A program made the position numbers and the translations under genes. This document shows positions 52,739 to 62,250 of a stretch of DNA of 64,000 bases, piece after piece (within the stretch, counting starts at the first letter, position 1; the number at the start of each line of letters is the position of its first letter). Source of the stretch: Pseudanabaena sp. UWO311 (GTDB lineage Bacteria; Cyanobacteriota; Cyanobacteriia; Pseudanabaenales; Pseudanabaenaceae); NCBI RefSeq assembly GCF_006937785.1, contig NZ_SJEE01000009.1, positions 62,001 to 126,000 on the forward strand, in the 5' to 3' direction. A model generated the notes under the pieces. That model worked only from the letters and a program-made list of their open reading frames with translations. It searched no databases and was not told the DNA's origin.

Positions 52739-53508
52739 ACCCAAGACCATCGTCGTTTGGGGGCATTTGTCTTGCCAATTTCTAGTCTTTGAGATCGCGT
52801 CGGCATTGGCTCAATCACAGTTGTAATATCTGAGAGTGAATTTACCCTTAACTCATTGGTAAAAGTATTGCACTGATAAACTGTTGCCGAATCGATATCC
52901 AATGCCGATAACCAACCACTCTTTGGATGGTATCCCCCAGTATCAATATCAAGCCAGCCCTTACCCAATACTAAATTTCCTGGCTTTACCCCAGGGAAAA
53001 CAAAAGTGATTGTATGTCCAGTAATAATAATTTTGTCTTCAAAGAAAGGCTCAGTAGCACTATGAAATTCTTCGCGAATCCAACAAAATTCAGCAGCGCC
53101 CTGTAATTCAAGCGGTAAATTAGGATTTAAGCCTGCATGGACTAGCCATACATCACCTAAATCCATATAAAGCGGTAATTGCTTCATCCACTCTAAATGA
53201 GCTTCTGGTAAACGTCCTTCTCCATAGCTTGCCAAGGTGTTAGCACCACCATTCAGCAACCAACCTTTCCAGATTAATGATGCTTCATTACTGCTAAAAG
53301 CATCAAGACACATTTGCTCATGATTTCCCTTTAGGCAAGTATGACCATTGTCAATTACCCATTTCACAACGTCAGAACTACGCTCGCCGCGATCGATCAA
53401 GTCGCCCAAAAAAAACAATTTGTCACTAGGACTACACTTAATGAAGTCAATTAACTTCATTAAGCCATCAAACTGACCATGAATATCTCCGAATACTAAT
53501 CGAGCCAA
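52735..53508 (-). CDS. Metallophosphoesterase (PPP-type / diadenosine tetraphosphatase-like)
   Basis: 257 residues with the PPP signature set: F-G-D-I-H-G-Q-F (~7-14), F-L-G-D-L-I-D-R-G-E-R-S and L-K-G-N-H-E-Q-M. L-V-H-A-G-L-N-P and I-T-G-H-T complete the dinuclear metal site. The family covers bacterial Ser/Thr phosphatases (PrpA/PphA) and Ap4A hydrolases. The short length fits either; the substrate is open. The C-terminal tail (R-S-Q-R-L-E-I-G-K-T) is unassigned. Confidence 0.88.
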   Translation of the reverse strand: MARLVFGDIHGQFDGLMKLIDFIKCSPSDKLFFLGDLIDRGERSSDVVKWVIDNGHTCLKGNHEQMCLDAFSSNEASLIWKGWLLNGGANTLASYGEGRLPEAHLEWMKQLPLYMDLGDVWLVHAGLNPNLPLELQGAAEFCWIREEFHSATEPFFEDKIIITGHTITFVFPGVKPGNLVLGKGWLDIDTGGYHPKSGWLSALDIDSATVYQCNTFTNELRVNSLSDITTVIEPMPTRSQRLEIGKTNAPKRRWSWV

Positions 53509-53778
53509 CTTATCTCACCCCATATCACAAATGGTGAAGGCAAAAACATAAAGTATTGAAAGCTAACGATAGGCATGAACGAGGTACATAAGTCTAGAGT
53601 ATTTTTTAAGACTCATACAACTTTAGAAGAAACTTTTCTTTTATCTACTATCAACATTTTATGACAGATTTTCCTTGCTTACGTTCCATTTAGTCTCCTG
53701 CGGAGATCATAAAACTTCCAAAGTATCATGATTTTGGATTGAGTTGTTCCAATATCAGTAATAATCCAGCAATTTCAT

Positions 53779-53840
53779 TATGAAACCAATTTGGGGTTTT
53801 CCAGTACCTGTAGCGCTAGAAAGCCCAAAATTGGTTTTAA
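53779..53840. repeat. Degenerate hairpin in the 429-bp spacer upstream of truB
   Basis: AAACCAATTTGGGGTTTTC pairs imperfectly with GAAAGCCCAAAATTGGTTT. It looks like an eroded member of the AAACC-type hairpins. The rest of 53509-53937 is AT-rich with no gene I can support. Confidence 0.5.
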
Positions 53841-53937
53841 TATTTAGTACATAAACCATAGACAGTATGAACGATATGCCTTCCTATCTTCGCTTTCTAA
53901 GGTTTAATTAAAAAACGCCATGTTTTTTGTAATTTTT

Positions 53938-54888
53938 ATGATCAATGGATTTATTAGTATCGATAAGCCGCCATTTATTACGGCTCATGACTGCATAAGT
54001 AAATTACGAAAACTGCTTAAGCAAAAGAAAATTGGTCATGGCGGTACACTTGATCCAATGGCTACAGGGGTTTTACCGATCGCAGTTGGCTATGCCACAA
54101 GACTTTTAAGATTTTTACCAGAAGGTAAAGCTTACGAGGCAAAGATTAAGTTTGGGGTGGTGGCGAATACTGATGATATTACTGGTGAAATTTTAAGCGA
54201 TCGCCCTTGCCCAGATTTAAAACTTGAGGACATTGAGAAATTATTACCTTTATTTCAAGGCAAGATTACTCAACGTCCGCCAGCTTTTAGTGCTATTCAA
54301 GTTAATGGTAAACGTCTTTACGATCTTGCTCGTAGGGGCGAGATTGTCGAATCTGATATTCCGATCCGCTCTGTGGAAATTACCGAAATTCGGGTTTTAA
54401 ATTGGAATACGGGGGAATATCCAGAATTAGATGTGGCGATCGCCTGTGGTTCAGGTACATATATTCGGTCGATCGCCAGAGATTTAGGGGAAAAGCTGGG
54501 ATGTGGCGCGACGTTGTCAGGACTTAGACGTACTTATAGTAATGGGTTTGATTTAAATTCGAGTTTGACTTTTGAGCAAATTGCGGATCTGTTGCGATCG
54601 CGGAGTTTTGAAGTTCTTGCTCCCGATCATGGTTTGCATTTCTTGCCAATGATGTCTCTTGATGAAGATGCGACAAAACGTTGGTGTATGGGACAGGTGA
54701 TTGCAATAAAGGATGTTCTTACCGAAGGTGAGAATGTTCTTACCGAAGGTGAGAATGTTCTTACCGAAGGTGAGAATATCCTTTCACAGTACGTAAGAAT
54801 GTGCGATCGCGATCAAAAGTTTTTAGGCGTTAGCGAAGTTATTGAAGCTGGGTTACAACCAATTGTTGTTTTAAATCCCATAAATTAA
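53938..54888 (+). CDS. truB: tRNA pseudouridine-55 synthase TruB
   Basis: 316 residues from the ATG at 53938; an ATG 18 bases upstream would add six hydrophobic residues unlike the family. It makes pseudouridine 55 in the T-loop of tRNAs. N-terminal G-F-I-S-I-D-K-P-P-F, the catalytic Asp39 in G-H-G-G-T-L-D-P-M-A-T-G, R-P-P-A-F-S-A-I-Q-V-N-G, and C-G-S-G-T-Y-I-R-S-I-A-R-D are present. A C-terminal addition carries a triplicated V-L-T-E-G-E-N unit from residue 260, which is not part of the family. Confidence 0.95.
   Translation: MINGFISIDKPPFITAHDCISKLRKLLKQKKIGHGGTLDPMATGVLPIAVGYATRLLRFLPEGKAYEAKIKFGVVANTDDITGEILSDRPCPDLKLEDIEKLLPLFQGKITQRPPAFSAIQVNGKRLYDLARRGEIVESDIPIRSVEITEIRVLNWNTGEYPELDVAIACGSGTYIRSIARDLGEKLGCGATLSGLRRTYSNGFDLNSSLTFEQIADLLRSRSFEVLAPDHGLHFLPMMSLDEDATKRWCMGQVIAIKDVLTEGENVLTEGENVLTEGENILSQYVRMCDRDQKFLGVSEVIEAGLQPIVVLNPIN
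54715..54777 (+). repeat. Three exact 21-bp tandem repeats inside truB
   Basis: The unit GTTCTTACCGAAGGTGAGAA-T occurs three times without a mismatch, in frame, giving three V-L-T-E-G-E-N heptapeptides. Confidence 0.97.
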
Positions 54889-54918
54889 AAAAAGAGGGCG
54901 CAATGCGCCCTCTTTTTT
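54887..54918. terminator. Terminator after truB
   Basis: AAAAAAGAGGGCG-CAAT-GCGCCCTCTTTTTT; note the close similarity of the arm to the atpA terminator. Confidence 0.88.
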
Positions 54919-54920
54919 AT

Positions 54921-54951
54921 ATAAATTGCGGCGTTCCGCGCCGCAATTTAT
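54921..54951 (-). terminator. Hairpin before the htpG stop
   Basis: ATAAATTGCGGCG-TTCCG-CGCCGCAATTTAT, 4 bases beyond the htpG 3' end on the minus strand. Confidence 0.65.
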
Positions 54952-54954
54952 AGT

Positions 54955-56850
54955 TTAAATTTTGCTAGTCAACTTAGTTAGCAATTGATTAGAACGCTGC
55001 AAGAAGCCCTTCATGCTATCAGCATCAAAGCTCTTCTGTGCCATCAGTGCCAAGTCATAGACATGCGTACAAATCAAGTTGGCAAGATCCAATGATTCTG
55101 ATTTGCCACCAGCCAAAATTTGACTACTATCAAGCTCAATCAACTTCTCCATGAGCGGGTGCGTCGTATTTACAAGTAACACATGATCTTCAGGGAAGCT
55201 CACCGTACCTTGCTGCATCAATGCCATCATTTCTTGCATCCGTCGCGCTGATTCGGGCAGCAGAATGATTGCAGGTGGGGCAGAAGACACATCTTCAGTT
55301 TTAATCGCCTCAGTGCGAATTACCAATTTGGGCTTATTCAGCGCTGCACGGAAAATATCTTGGAGATGATCGCTCTTGGTTTTATTAGTTTTGGGATCGA
55401 CAATTTCTGTGTTCGCTCCCTTATCAACTAGGCGATCGTCAATTTCGGCATCAACACGGGAGAATTTAATATCTTTAAATTCTCGCTCAAGGAAATTAAT
55501 GAAGTGACTATCAATAAACGCATCAAAGGTGAGCACTTCTAAGCCTTGGTTTTTATGCAATTCCACATAAGTACCTTGAGCGATCGGATCAGAAGTGTAG
55601 AACACTTGGTTTTCATGCTCAGCTTTGTTGCGCTCCAGATAGGCTTGTAAAGTGGTGTAATTGCCGCTTTCACTCTTGACCTCATCAGATTCATTAGTGG
55701 TGGAATAGACCAAAATTTCCTTGACTTGCTGATAAAACTTATCGCTGTTCATAGAGCCAAACTTCATAAATATGCTGATATCTTGCCAGCATTTCAGAAA
55801 TTCTTCACGGGAGTCGCTGTAAAGAGCGGTTAGGCGATCGCCTACTTTCTTAGCAATAAAATCTTGAATCTTCCGAACCTTGGGATCGCCTTGCAAGAAG
55901 CTACGTGAGACGTTTAAAGGAATATCGGTGCTGTCGATCGCCCCACGTAAAGGCATCAAGAACTTAGGGATCACATCATCGCAATTGTCGCTGACAAAAA
56001 CGTGATTGCAGAAAAGTTTGATCTGTCCGCGATTTGGGTCAATATCCGCCTTCATCTTGGGAAAATAAAGAATCCCCTTAATCACAAATGGATAATCTGT
56101 GTTCAGATGAATCCAAAACAGAGGATCATCTTGGTAAGGATAGAGATAACGATAAAACTCTAAATATTCGTCGTTAGTAACTGATTTAGGAGATTTGTCC
56201 CATAATGCAGTTTGTTTGTTAATGACTTCGTCATTAAGCTTGATTGGTACAGGCATGAAGTCGCAATAGTTGCGAATCATCCGCTTGATCGATGCTTCTT
56301 CTAGATATTCTTCAGCATCCTCTTGCAATGTCAAGGTGATCGTCGTACCAACATTGGTGCGATCGCTGCCATCAAGTGTAAATGTCGTTGAGCCATCACA
56401 AGTCCAATGAACTGCTTCAGATCCTTCTTTGTATGACAAGGTATCGATCTCAACATTGCTCGCCACCATAAATGACGAATAAAAGCCTAAACCAAAGTTC
56501 CCGATGATTTGTTGATCGCCAGTGCCACTACTCGCATATTTAGTAGCAAATTCTTGGGCACTAGAAAATGCAACTTGGTTTATGTATTTCTTTACTTCAT
56601 CAGCTGTCATGCCGATGCCAGTATCGATGATCGCTAGAGTTTTTTTCTCCTTATCAATCGTCACCACAATTTCAGGATCGGCAGAGTGGTTTGTTTCACC
56701 AGCGTAGGAAACCATCTTAAGTTTGCTAATGGCATCTACGGCATTAGAGATCAATTCCCGCAAGAAGATATCTCGCTCTGAATATAAAGCCTTCTTGATA
56801 ATGGGAAAGATATTCTCGGTATGAATGCTGATCGTTCCCTGCTCTTGCAT
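54955..56850 (-). CDS. htpG: Molecular chaperone HtpG (Hsp90)
   Basis: 631 residues from the ATG at 56850; a Met three codons upstream is possible. The N-terminal GHKL ATPase domain has I-R-E-L-I-S-N-A-V-D-A-type sequence (L-R-E-L-I-S-N-A-V-D-A), D-T-G-I-G-M-T and G-N-F-G-L-G-F-Y-S. The middle domain includes the catalytic Arg region (S-R-S-F-L-Q-G). The C-terminal dimerisation domain follows, without a eukaryotic M-E-E-V-D tail. It acts in heat, light and oxidative stress and on phycobilisome linker folding in some cyanobacteria. A 380-bp spacer upstream holds repeats and probably the promoter. Confidence 0.96.
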   Translation of the reverse strand: MQEQGTISIHTENIFPIIKKALYSERDIFLRELISNAVDAISKLKMVSYAGETNHSADPEIVVTIDKEKKTLAIIDTGIGMTADEVKKYINQVAFSSAQEFATKYASSGTGDQQIIGNFGLGFYSSFMVASNVEIDTLSYKEGSEAVHWTCDGSTTFTLDGSDRTNVGTTITLTLQEDAEEYLEEASIKRMIRNYCDFMPVPIKLNDEVINKQTALWDKSPKSVTNDEYLEFYRYLYPYQDDPLFWIHLNTDYPFVIKGILYFPKMKADIDPNRGQIKLFCNHVFVSDNCDDVIPKFLMPLRGAIDSTDIPLNVSRSFLQGDPKVRKIQDFIAKKVGDRLTALYSDSREEFLKCWQDISIFMKFGSMNSDKFYQQVKEILVYSTTNESDEVKSESGNYTTLQAYLERNKAEHENQVFYTSDPIAQGTYVELHKNQGLEVLTFDAFIDSHFINFLEREFKDIKFSRVDAEIDDRLVDKGANTEIVDPKTNKTKSDHLQDIFRAALNKPKLVIRTEAIKTEDVSSAPPAIILLPESARRMQEMMALMQQGTVSFPEDHVLLVNTTHPLMEKLIELDSSQILAGGKSESLDLANLICTHVYDLALMAQKSFDADSMKGFLQRSNQLLTKLTSKI

Positions 56851-56976
56851 ATCGCGCAAAGCTCCTAATTATTACTAAATGTATTACTAAATGTTTCTAA
56901 GTCTTAACCAAGCCTGATTATAACGAACCAATAGCAATATCAAAGCCCTGTAGCTTGTCGCGTTCTCCGTACCTAC

Positions 56977-57032
56977 AAACCCAAAACTTAAGAAGTGGCA
57001 CTTTGCACCACATCTTATAGTTTTGGGTTTAT
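56977..57032. repeat. AAACCCAAAA-type hairpin upstream of htpG
   Basis: AAACCCAAAACTTAAGAAGTGG, a CACTTTGCACCA loop region and the near complement ending TTTTGGGTTT. It lies between divergent htpG and the small-membrane-protein gene. Confidence 0.7.
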
Positions 57033-57036
57033 TAAT

Positions 57037-57106
57037 TAAGTAGCGAAGCACAATTAAACATAGAACCAAAAAATATGCAGCCCGCGCAGCAGTCGGTGCA
57101 TATTAG
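57037..57106. repeat. Half copy of the AATTAAA-ended element
   Basis: Left end AAGTAGCGAAGCACAATTAAA is clear, followed by AACC and a CCCGCGCAGCAG core. The right arm breaks off at TATTAGGAAA, so the other end is missing. Confidence 0.65.
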
Positions 57107-57239
57107 GAAAAGCCCCGCAGCTAATCTTGACTTTGTGAAGGTTTGCAAAGCAAATCTATACATTTTTGTAACTCTAGTTGAAAAACCAGATTTGCTCATC
57201 TATTGTGATACCAGCACTTTTGAATCAACCATTACAGAT

Positions 57240-57485
57240 ATGGCGATCGCAGCAGTTATCTACATCTCAGTGTCTGTACTTTTAGTAATAAGTGCAGGTA
57301 TATTTTTTGTTAAAGCTATCCATTCTTTAATGGACAGAAAACAACCATCAAATTACAAACTTACAAAACAAGTAATGTTTTTGCGCCCTAAATCTAATGA
57401 TCCCTTAGCTATTTCTTCCCGACGAGAAGAAATCATTGCTATGCTGGAACGGCAATTTGCTAGTAGCCCATCATCTGACTCCTAG
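57240..57485 (+). CDS. Small single-TM protein upstream of ftsQ
   Basis: 81 residues from the ATG at 57240; the frame is open for 55 codons upstream but that part crosses a repeat. One TM helix (A-A-V-I-Y-I-S-V-S-V-L-L-V-I-S-A-G-I-F-F-V) and a basic tail (R-R-E-E-I-I-A-M-L-E-R-Q-F). It lies 24 bases before ftsQ in the same direction, so it may belong to the division operon. No named family recognised. Confidence 0.65.
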   Translation: MAIAAVIYISVSVLLVISAGIFFVKAIHSLMDRKQPSNYKLTKQVMFLRPKSNDPLAISSRREEIIAMLERQFASSPSSDS

Positions 57486-57509
57486 CACTATGAACTAGTA
57501 GGAGTAAAG

Positions 57510-58322
57510 ATGACGGTTGAATTCCCTATCTCCACTGGAGAGGCAGACTATGTGGCTCGCCGCAAACAACTGCGAAAACAACGCCGCCTTCGCATCTTTC
57601 AAGGTATTTGGCAATTAACATTCATCACAGGACTTACGGGAGCCATGCTCTGGGTAGCTATGCTCCCAGAATGGCAACTTCGTAGTGCTAACCAAATTGA
57701 GATTGAGGGTAACAATCTCCTTTCCAAAGAAACCATCAAAAAATCTCTAGCAATTCAATATCCTCAGTCGATTTTTCAAATTCAACCGCAATTGATCGCG
57801 ACCCAATTGGAGGCAAATGCCCCAGTTTCCAAGGTTTTAGTTTCGCGCACAATTTTTCCGTCAAAGTTGACCATTCAAGTCCAAGAACGTTTGCCGATCG
57901 CTAAGTCTACACGCAAGGGTCAGCAAGGATTTCTCGATGCTGAAGGCATATGGGTATCTGCTAAAGCTTATCCGTCAAATATTAATAAACCAAATCTCGT
58001 AGTTCTAGAGCCAAGTAATCGAGCAATCAGTCAATGGTCAACCCTTTATCGCCAAGTTAGCCAAAGTCAGGTCAAAATTTCGCAAGTAGATGCTAGAGAT
58101 GAATCAAATCTTATTTTGAATACAGAGCTCGGTCTGGTATATTTTGGCACATACAAGCCATCGCTTTTTACTACACAGTTAGAGACACTTGATCGTCTGA
58201 GAACATTGCCCGAAAGACTGAAATCAAAAAGTTTTAACTACATTGATATCAGTCAACCCAATAATCCAATTTTGGAAATGAATGTATCACCAAAAGATAA
58301 ATCTTCAGAAACAAAATCCTAA
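57510..58322 (+). CDS. ftsQ: Cell division protein FtsQ (POTRA domain)
   Basis: 270 residues. A short basic cytoplasmic N-terminus (R-K-Q-L-R-K-Q-R-R-L-R) is followed by one TM helix (~36-55), then the POTRA domain starting I-E-I-E-G-N-N-L-L-S-K-E-T-I-K-K and a beta domain with F-L-D-A-E-G-I-W-V. FtsQ bridges the early and late divisome in the septal membrane. It is followed by ftsZ after 139 bp, the usual cyanobacterial order. Confidence 0.92.
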   Translation: MTVEFPISTGEADYVARRKQLRKQRRLRIFQGIWQLTFITGLTGAMLWVAMLPEWQLRSANQIEIEGNNLLSKETIKKSLAIQYPQSIFQIQPQLIATQLEANAPVSKVLVSRTIFPSKLTIQVQERLPIAKSTRKGQQGFLDAEGIWVSAKAYPSNINKPNLVVLEPSNRAISQWSTLYRQVSQSQVKISQVDARDESNLILNTELGLVYFGTYKPSLFTTQLETLDRLRTLPERLKSKSFNYIDISQPNNPILEMNVSPKDKSSETKS

Positions 58323-58461
58323 ACTGTCGTTTTAAGGCTATTATTATTTTTTTCTGGTAGGTTTAAACTGTTACTCGAACTTTTGACTCGAATGGGGTTT
58401 AAGCTTAGCAAAATCTAGAGAGTATCAGTAAAACGATTCTATTTATGACATCCCTCGATAA

Positions 58462-59745
58462 ATGACATCTCAAAATGACTGGTCAAATTTGGACTCAAAT
58501 GGTTCGGCAAACGGAGAAGTAGACGTGCAAATGGATGAACTTTCTGAGTTTTCAAATAACTCTAGACTACACCTAAGTCACTCTCACAATCGTATGAAGC
58601 AGCAGTTAGGCGTTGATGCAAAAGCGGATAATATCATGTTGGGCAGTGTTGCAAAAATTAAGGTAATTGGTGTTGGCGGCGGCGGCGGCAACGCTGTAAA
58701 TCGCATGATTGCAAGCGATGTGGTTGGTGTAGAGTTCTGGTCGTTTAATACCGACGCTCAAGCATTGCTCCAATCATCCGCCTCTAAACGCTTTCAGATG
58801 GGTCAAAAACTGACCAGAGGTTTAGGTGCTGGCGGTAATCCTGCGATCGGGCAGAAAGCCGCCGAGGAGTCACGTGATGACATCGCGGCAGCCGTCGAAG
58901 GAGCCGACTTAGTATTTATTACCGCAGGTATGGGTGGTGGCACTGGCACTGGAGCCGCACCAATTATAGCTGAGGTAGCCAAAGAAGCTGGGGCATTGAC
59001 GGTTGGTATAGTCACCCGTCCCTTTACCTTTGAAGGTAGAAGGCGTGGACAGCAAGCTGAAGAAGGAATTGCAGGTTTACAGAGCCGCGTTGACACCCTG
59101 ATAGTGATCCCCAACGATAAGTTACTCTCGGTGATTTCTGAGCAAACACCAGTCCAAGAGGCGTTTAGGGTTGCTGATGACATCCTGCGTCAGGGAGTAC
59201 AGGGTATATCTGACATTATTATGATTCCTGGACTGGTTAATGTTGACTTTGCAGATATTCGCGCAATTATGGCGGATGCAGGATCAGCAATGATGGGCAT
59301 TGGCATCGGCTCAGGCAAGTCTAGAGCCAGAGAAGCGGCTATGACTGCTATTTCTTCACCTTTACTAGAAACTTCAGTCGAAGGGGCAAGTGGAGTTGTC
59401 TTTAACATCACAGGTGGCGAAGACATGACATTGCATGAAGTCAACGCAGCCGCAGAAACGATTTATGAGGTTGTTGATCAAAACGCAAATATTATCTTTG
59501 GGGCAGTGATCGATCCCAAGATGGATGGAGAGATTCGGATTACGGTAATTGCGACTGGCTTTGCTCCCAAATCACATCCAGCGATACCACCACAAATTTC
59601 TAAAAAAGTTCAACCTCTACCTCCTAGCGCACAAACAAGAACGTCAACTTCTTCAATGCCGAGTACATCTCAGCCCGAAATTAAGCTTAGTAAGCCAGGA
59701 CTAGATATTCCCGATTTTTTACAACGTCGCCGCCCACCTAAATAA
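58462..59745 (+). CDS. ftsZ: Cell division GTPase FtsZ
   Basis: 427 residues. An N-terminal extension of ~60 residues is normal in cyanobacteria. The GTP-binding core includes [15 protein letters not shown], the tubulin signature [12 protein letters not shown] and the T7 loop N-V-D-F-A-D-I-R. The C-terminal tail ends with a conserved short motif ([10 protein letters not shown]) that docks partners such as FtsA-like proteins, SepF or ZipN. Confidence 0.97.
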   Translation: MTSQNDWSNLDSNGSANGEVDVQMDELSEFSNNSRLHLSHSHNRMKQQLGVDAKADNIMLGSVAKIKVIGVGGGGGNAVNRMIASDVVGVEFWSFNTDAQALLQSSASKRFQMGQKLTRGLGAGGNPAIGQKAAEESRDDIAAAVEGADLVFITAGMGGGTGTGAAPIIAEVAKEAGALTVGIVTRPFTFEGRRRGQQAEEGIAGLQSRVDTLIVIPNDKLLSVISEQTPVQEAFRVADDILRQGVQGISDIIMIPGLVNVDFADIRAIMADAGSAMMGIGIGSGKSRAREAAMTAISSPLLETSVEGASGVVFNITGGEDMTLHEVNAAAETIYEVVDQNANIIFGAVIDPKMDGEIRITVIATGFAPKSHPAIPPQISKKVQPLPPSAQTRTSTSSMPSTSQPEIKLSKPGLDIPDFLQRRRPPK

Positions 59746-59790
59746 AAGCCATAAATTTAGAGGCTATGCTTCTAACTTATGGCTTTTATT
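59741..59790 (+). terminator. Terminator after ftsZ
   Basis: AATAAAAGCCATAA, a 22-base loop, TTATGGCTTTTATT. The ftsZ stop lies in the left arm. Confidence 0.75.
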
Positions 59791-59907
59791 TCCTGCTGGA
59801 TAAAAAGTGGCTGAAAAAATATCTAATTTAATCATAAACAGATAGTGCGAATAGCGGATTAAGCCTGACAATAGAAAGATGGCTATGTTACCTCCTGATA
59901 AATTGCA

Positions 59908-60909
59908 GTGACACACTTAACGACGACTACTAGGCATGGACTTCATCGACTACCTTCTTTAAATAGTGGTGAAGACCGACTTAGGCTGTTTGCTGGCTCA
60001 GCAAACTTGCCACTTGCCCAAGAGATTTCCCGTTATTTAGGTATCGAACTAGGGCCTATGGTGCGAAAAAATTTCGCTGACGGGGAAGTCTATGTGCAAG
60101 TACAGGAATCGATTCGGGGTTGTGATGTTTATCTGATCCAACCCACCTGTCGCCCTGTTAACGACCATTTAACCGAATTATTGATTATGATTGATGCCTG
60201 CCGTCGCGCATCAGCAAGACAGATCACCGCAGTGATGCCTTACTATGGCTATGCACGAGCCGATCGCAAAACCGCAGGACGTGAGTCTATTACTGCGAAA
60301 TTAGTTGCTAACTTAATCGTGCAGTCTGGAGCTGATCGCGTAATTGCGATGGACTTGCACTCAGCACAGATTCAGGGATATTTTGATATTCCTTGCGATC
60401 ATGTTTATGGCTCTCCAGTTTTATTTGACTATCTCAATGAAAAGAAGCTGCCTGATCTAGTAGTGGTTTCACCAGATGTAGGGGGAGTAGCTCGTGCTCG
60501 TGCTTTTGCCAAAAAACTTGATGATGCTCCTTTAGCAATCATTGATAAACGTCGCCAAAGTCATAATGTGGCTGAGGTGATGAATGTGATTGGGGATGTG
60601 TCGGGTAAAACTGCAGTTCTTGTCGATGACATGATTGATACGGCTGGAACTATTTATGAAGCGGCTAAGCTCTTGAGAAAAGAGGGGGCACGACAGGTTT
60701 ACGCTTGTGCAACCCATGCTATTTTTTCGCCACCAGCGATTGATCGACTATCAAGTGGCGTGTTTGAAGAAGTAATCGTGACTAACTCGACCCCCGTGAG
60801 GCAGGAGAACTACTTTCCCCAATTGCGGGTACTATCAGTTGCCGACCTCTTGGGGGAAACAATCTGGCGAGTTCACGAAGATACTTCGGTAAGCAGCATG
60901 TTTAGGTAG
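59908..60909 (+). CDS. prs: Ribose-phosphate pyrophosphokinase
   Basis: 333 residues from a GTG start. It makes PRPP for purine, pyrimidine, His, Trp and NAD synthesis. Marks are L-R-L-F-A-G-S-A-N-L-P-L-A-Q-E, F-A-D-G-E, the flexible loop Y-G-Y-A-R-A-D-R-K, D-L-H-S-A-Q-I-Q-G-Y-F and the PRPP-binding V-L-V-D-D-M-I-D-T-A-G-T. It stands alone between ftsZ and ntcA. Confidence 0.96.
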   Translation: MTHLTTTTRHGLHRLPSLNSGEDRLRLFAGSANLPLAQEISRYLGIELGPMVRKNFADGEVYVQVQESIRGCDVYLIQPTCRPVNDHLTELLIMIDACRRASARQITAVMPYYGYARADRKTAGRESITAKLVANLIVQSGADRVIAMDLHSAQIQGYFDIPCDHVYGSPVLFDYLNEKKLPDLVVVSPDVGGVARARAFAKKLDDAPLAIIDKRRQSHNVAEVMNVIGDVSGKTAVLVDDMIDTAGTIYEAAKLLRKEGARQVYACATHAIFSPPAIDRLSSGVFEEVIVTNSTPVRQENYFPQLRVLSVADLLGETIWRVHEDTSVSSMFR

Positions 60910-60986
60910 AGATCGCTTTTCATACTCCAAAAAGGTCAGTTTTTATTTCGTAATTATTTTCACAATCATACTTAATTCAAGAAAAT

Positions 60987-61000
60987 GTACAGTATGATAC
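60987..61000 (+). promoter_or_regulatory. NtcA-type binding box upstream of ntcA
   Basis: GTA-CAGTATGA-TAC is a perfect GTA-N8-TAC match, the NtcA consensus. A -10-like TAAGTT follows 17 bases later (61018-61023), closer than the usual ~22. It lies 542 bases before the ntcA start, which fits an autoregulated distal promoter with a long leader. Both prs (upstream, ended) and ntcA read in this direction. Confidence 0.55.
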
Positions 61001-61387
61001 AAATTGTAATTATGTAGTAAGTTTAAGTGAGAATACTTATATCTATATCCCAAATAAACTCTCTAAATTTTGACCTATTTCGGCGAATCAAATGAATTTT
61101 CACTGCTTTCTAAAGTGACTACTTATAGGGCAATGTACTGTGAGACTACGTGTATCTTTACTCTTTACATAAGATGAAAAATAACATGTGTAACTAAACT
61201 TGATTGTGTGGTGGCATACTTTCCTAGCAATTGTCATCAGAACTAATTTTAGGATTTTCGGCACCAGCGCTGCTAAAAATCCTAAAACTGGCTTCATTAA
61301 AGTTGCTAATACTTTGTTGAAGATTAGCGCTCACAATTGATTGCAACTTTTGATGCTTTATCTGTTTTCTAGTCTGAATAAGCTCTA

Positions 61388-61490
61388 ATACCAATTCATG
61401 AAAGTAATGCAACCATTCCATGAATTAAAAGTAAAACCCATCAAGGTTTTTGGATTCTAAAAATGACGTTGTCATTTTTAGAATTGGTAT
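61388..61490 (+). repeat. 103-bp ATACCAATTC element, copy 2
   Basis: ATACCAATTC to GAATTGGTAT, exactly 103 bp. Hairpins: TTCATG/CATGAA, AAACCC/GGTTTT, and TCTAAAAATGACGTTGTCA with its complement. It lies in the 632-bp spacer 60910-61541 before ntcA. The rest of this spacer holds the NtcA box and AT-rich sequence; no gene there is supported. Confidence 0.85.
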
Positions 61491-61541
61491 AAATGATGCT
61501 TTATATATTGTTTTATTTTTGGTTAAAGAGGATATATAAGA

Positions 61542-62204
61542 TTGGCTGACCGTGCTCTTGTTGAAGTCTTTCGCGAAATGAATGGGGGAATGTTCCCACC
61601 CATGACGGAAACGTTTGAACGCGGTAAGACGATTTTTTTCCCAGGTGATCCTGCTGAACGTTTTTACTTTTTAGTTAAAGGCGCTGTAAAACTTTCTAGA
61701 GTTTACGAAGCAGGTGAAGAAATTACTGTAGCCCTATTACGCGAAAATAGTGTGTTTGGGGTTTTGTCTTTGATTACAGGCAATCGCTCTGACCGCTTTT
61801 ATCACGCAGTCGCATTTACACCTGTTGAGCTGCTTTCTGTGCCGATTGATCAAGTTGAAAAGGCTTTGAAGGAAGATCCTGAATTGCCAATGGTGTTATT
61901 GCGTGGATTGTCATCGCGGATTTTACAAACTGAGATGATGATTGAGACTCTTGCCCATCGAGACATGGGATCGCGGCTAGTCAGTTTTTTGCTGATTCTT
62001 TGTCGTGACTTTGGCTCGCCTTCAACTGATGGTGTGACGATTGATTTGAAGCTATCACATCAGGCGATCGCAGAAGCGATCGGCTCTACGCGAGTAACGG
62101 TAACTCGATTGCTTGGCGATTTGCGAAAGCAAAAGATGATCGCGATTTCAAAGAAAAAGATTACAGTACATAACCCAATTGAGTTAGGTCAGCAATTTGC
62201 TTAA
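61542..62204 (+). CDS. ntcA: Global nitrogen regulator NtcA
   Basis: 220 residues from a TTG start. It is a CRP-family activator that binds GTA-N8-TAC and responds to 2-oxoglutarate. The cNMP-type beta barrel ([25 protein letters not shown]) is followed by the dimer helix and a winged HTH ([20 protein letters not shown]). Near identity in motif order to other NtcA proteins makes this call firm. A hairpin overlaps its stop codon. Confidence 0.97.
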   Translation: MADRALVEVFREMNGGMFPPMTETFERGKTIFFPGDPAERFYFLVKGAVKLSRVYEAGEEITVALLRENSVFGVLSLITGNRSDRFYHAVAFTPVELLSVPIDQVEKALKEDPELPMVLLRGLSSRILQTEMMIETLAHRDMGSRLVSFLLILCRDFGSPSTDGVTIDLKLSHQAIAEAIGSTRVTVTRLLGDLRKQKMIAISKKKITVHNPIELGQQFA

Positions 62205-62250
62205 AGAAATTAGATGCGTTGCTTAGCAACACATCTAATTTCTTTAAGCA
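62198..62250 (+). terminator. Hairpin overlapping the ntcA stop
   Basis: TGCTTAAAGAAATTAGATG, a 15-base loop, CATCTAATTTCTTTAAGCA. A perfect 19-bp stem; the TAA stop is in the left arm. Confidence 0.7.

Noticed and set aside
61100-61421. Two overlapping minus-strand frames of 65 codons before ntcA
   Set aside because: Composition is non-coding, there is no ribosome-binding site and the second runs into the 103-bp repeat.
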